Assembly: GCA_016297495.1 (NCBI GenBank)
Contig: JAEDGN010000087.1
Location: 1 to 7,136, forward strand
Length of the DNA stretch: 7,136 bases
Direction: 5' to 3'
DNA from: Coprococcus sp.
GTDB taxonomy: Bacteria > Bacillota > Clostridia > Lachnospirales > Lachnospiraceae
Shown: one piece after another, positions 6,556 to 7,136 of the stretch
How the letters are laid out: the number at the start of each line of letters is the position of its first letter
How positions within the stretch are numbered: position 1 is the first letter of the stretch
Program-made: the position numbers and the translations under genes
The notes under the pieces: model-generated
Told to the model about the DNA's origin: nothing
The model's input: the letters and a program-made list of their open reading frames with translations, nothing else
Database searches by the model: none

Positions 6556-6604
6556 AAATATTTTTAAAAATTTGCTTGACAAATGATGCTATTCGTAGCA
6601 TAAT
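6556..6604 (+). promoter_or_regulatory. Strong promoter of tRNA-Pro with UP-like A/T tract
   Basis: TTGACA (6576-6581), a 17-bp spacer and CATAAT (6599-6604) match 6/6 and 5/6. The start would be near 6611, only a few bases before the mature tRNA end. The same 15-base run AAATATTTTTAAAAA as at the tRNA-Val promoter lies at 6556-6570. A perfect 6-bp inverted repeat (ATGCTA-TTCG-TAGCAT, 6586-6601) occupies the spacer and enters the -10. Confidence 0.88.
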
Positions 6605-6615
6605 AGATGAGTCAG

Positions 6616-6689
<74 letters not shown>

Positions 6690-6706
6690 CTCCTTGGCAG
6701 GGGCAG

Positions 6707-6747
6707 CCGGAAACCAGAGTTATTGATGGTTTCCGGTTTCTTTTTTT
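6707..6747 (+). terminator. Rho-independent terminator of tRNA-Pro
   Basis: CCGGAAACC (6707-6715) pairs perfectly with GGTTTCCGG (6728-6736) over a 12-nt loop, followed by TTTC and seven T residues, 18 nt after the tRNA. Confidence 0.95.
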
Positions 6748-6866
6748 GTTCTTTATTCTTTCTAATTACCTTCTTGTTTTCAAATAATTCAGTTTAGTTT
6801 AGATCTGTATGATTTCATTGTTACACATGAAAACACCTTTTTTACTACATTGCAATAGCAGTTTGA

Positions 6867-6895
6867 TTGAAATAGAACAAGGAATATGATATACT
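6867..6895 (+). promoter_or_regulatory. Extended -10 promoter of the last gene
   Basis: TTGAAA (6867-6872), a 17-bp spacer and TATACT (6890-6895), with an extended -10 TG at 6887-6888, give a strong sigma-A match. Transcription would begin near 6902, leaving a leader of about 80 nt. Apart from this promoter and the palindrome at 6920-6931, I see nothing definite between the tRNA-Pro terminator and the start codon; that stretch is AT-rich and non-coding. Confidence 0.8.
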
Positions 6896-6919
6896 GAGAA
6901 AGTCAAAAGATAAATCATA

Positions 6920-6931
6920 GAATGTACATTC
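6920..6931 (+). promoter_or_regulatory. 12-bp perfect palindrome in the leader of the last gene
   Basis: GAATGTACATTC is perfectly self-complementary and lies about 20-30 bp downstream of the predicted transcription start. It could be an operator for a dimeric repressor. There is only one copy in the window and nothing else supports function. Confidence 0.3.
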
Positions 6932-6982
6932 AGATAAGAATAATAAAGAAGGTGGACGAATCAGAAGGGATGGATGTAAAGT

Positions 6983-7009
6983 ATGACAGAAATGACAGAA
7001 ATGACAGAA
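6983..7009 (+). repeat. Three tandem copies of ATGACAGAA at the start codon
   Basis: The 9-bp unit is repeated three times without change. It encodes Met-Thr-Glu each time and supplies three in-frame ATGs. Loss or gain of a unit keeps the frame but shifts the distance between start codon and ribosome binding site. Confidence 0.95.
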
Positions 7010-7136
7010 AGGGAGATGCTTCAGGCGCTCTTTGTCGGAATGAATGAGATGAAGGCAGACATCAGAGAGTTGAAGTCAGATGTAGCAGAGCTGAAGTCAG
7101 ACGTAGCAGAGCTGAAGGCGGACGTGGCACAGCTAA
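6983..7136 (+). CDS. Coiled-coil heptad-repeat protein, N-terminal part (3' end outside window)
   Basis: The 51 visible codons begin MTEMTEMTEREMLQALFVGM, after which come four seven-residue units: EMKADIR, ELKSDVA, ELKSDVA and ELKADVA. Leu and Val/Ile alternate at 3- and 4-residue spacing, the d and a positions of a parallel coiled coil, so a rod-like oligomerising segment is expected. There is no signal peptide, so it is probably cytoplasmic. An in-frame stop (6977-6979) lies just before the first ATG, so 6983 is the earliest start. ATGs at 6992, 7001 and 7016 are also possible, because a 9-bp unit is repeated at the start. AAGGG (6965-6969) is 13 nt before the first ATG, a little far, and closer to ideal for none of the alternatives, so the exact start is uncertain. 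I recognise the general style of short helical proteins common in Clostridia but no function. Its length is unknown because it runs off the window. Confidence 0.8.
   Translation, partial: MTEMTEMTEREMLQALFVGMNEMKADIRELKSDVAELKSDVAELKADVAQL
7046..7129 (+). repeat. 21-bp repeats encoding the heptads
   Basis: There are four consecutive 21-bp units starting at 7046, 7067, 7088 and 7109. Units two and three are nearly identical (differences at two synonymous sites), the fourth is close and the first is more diverged. The array may continue beyond the window. It indicates recent duplication within the gene. Confidence 0.9.

Overview
The window looks like chromosomal DNA from a Gram-positive, low-to-moderate GC bacterium of the Clostridia, most likely Lachnospiraceae-like. 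This rests on strong AGGAGG-type ribosome binding sites, sigma-A promoters close to TTGACA-17-TATAAT, U-tailed hairpin terminators, tRNA genes without an encoded CCA end, and the protein families present. Genus and species cannot be assigned from the sequence alone. All genes found lie on the + strand. No insertion sequence, phage gene, CRISPR array or rRNA was seen.

Layout. (1) Bases 1-1001 hold the 3' part of a multi-span ABC exporter permease, closed by a strong hairpin terminator (1042-1095). (2) Bases 1167-4261 hold a tightly packed three-gene operon: an OmpR-family response regulator, a membrane sensor histidine kinase 1 bp downstream (GTG start), and a membrane-anchored extracytoplasmic protein of unknown function whose start overlaps the kinase by 17 bp. 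(3) After a 102-bp gap comes a full-length glutamine-dependent asparagine synthase family gene, asnB (4364-6190). (4) Bases 6265-6747 form a tRNA block: tRNA-Val(UAC) and tRNA-Met(CAU) on one transcript with its own promoter and terminator, then tRNA-Pro(CGG) with its own promoter and terminator. (5) From 6867 a good promoter drives the beginning of a heptad-repeat coiled-coil protein that runs off the right edge.

How the parts may work together. The most interesting feature is a set of short direct repeats with core GATAC, spaced 10-12 bp. They occur just upstream of the response-regulator promoter (1096, 1107) and again upstream of asnB (4283, 4293, 4305). In both places the last repeat lies 59-60 bp before the start codon. 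Direct repeats about one helical turn apart are what OmpR-family dimers bind. This suggests that the regulator controls its own operon and asnB. AsnB-family enzymes of several Gram-positive bacteria amidate the meso-diaminopimelate of peptidoglycan rather than, or as well as, making asparagine. A cell-envelope signalling unit (sensor, regulator, surface accessory protein) controlling a peptidoglycan amidotransferase is therefore a testable reading. The regulatory link is inferred from sequence pattern only.
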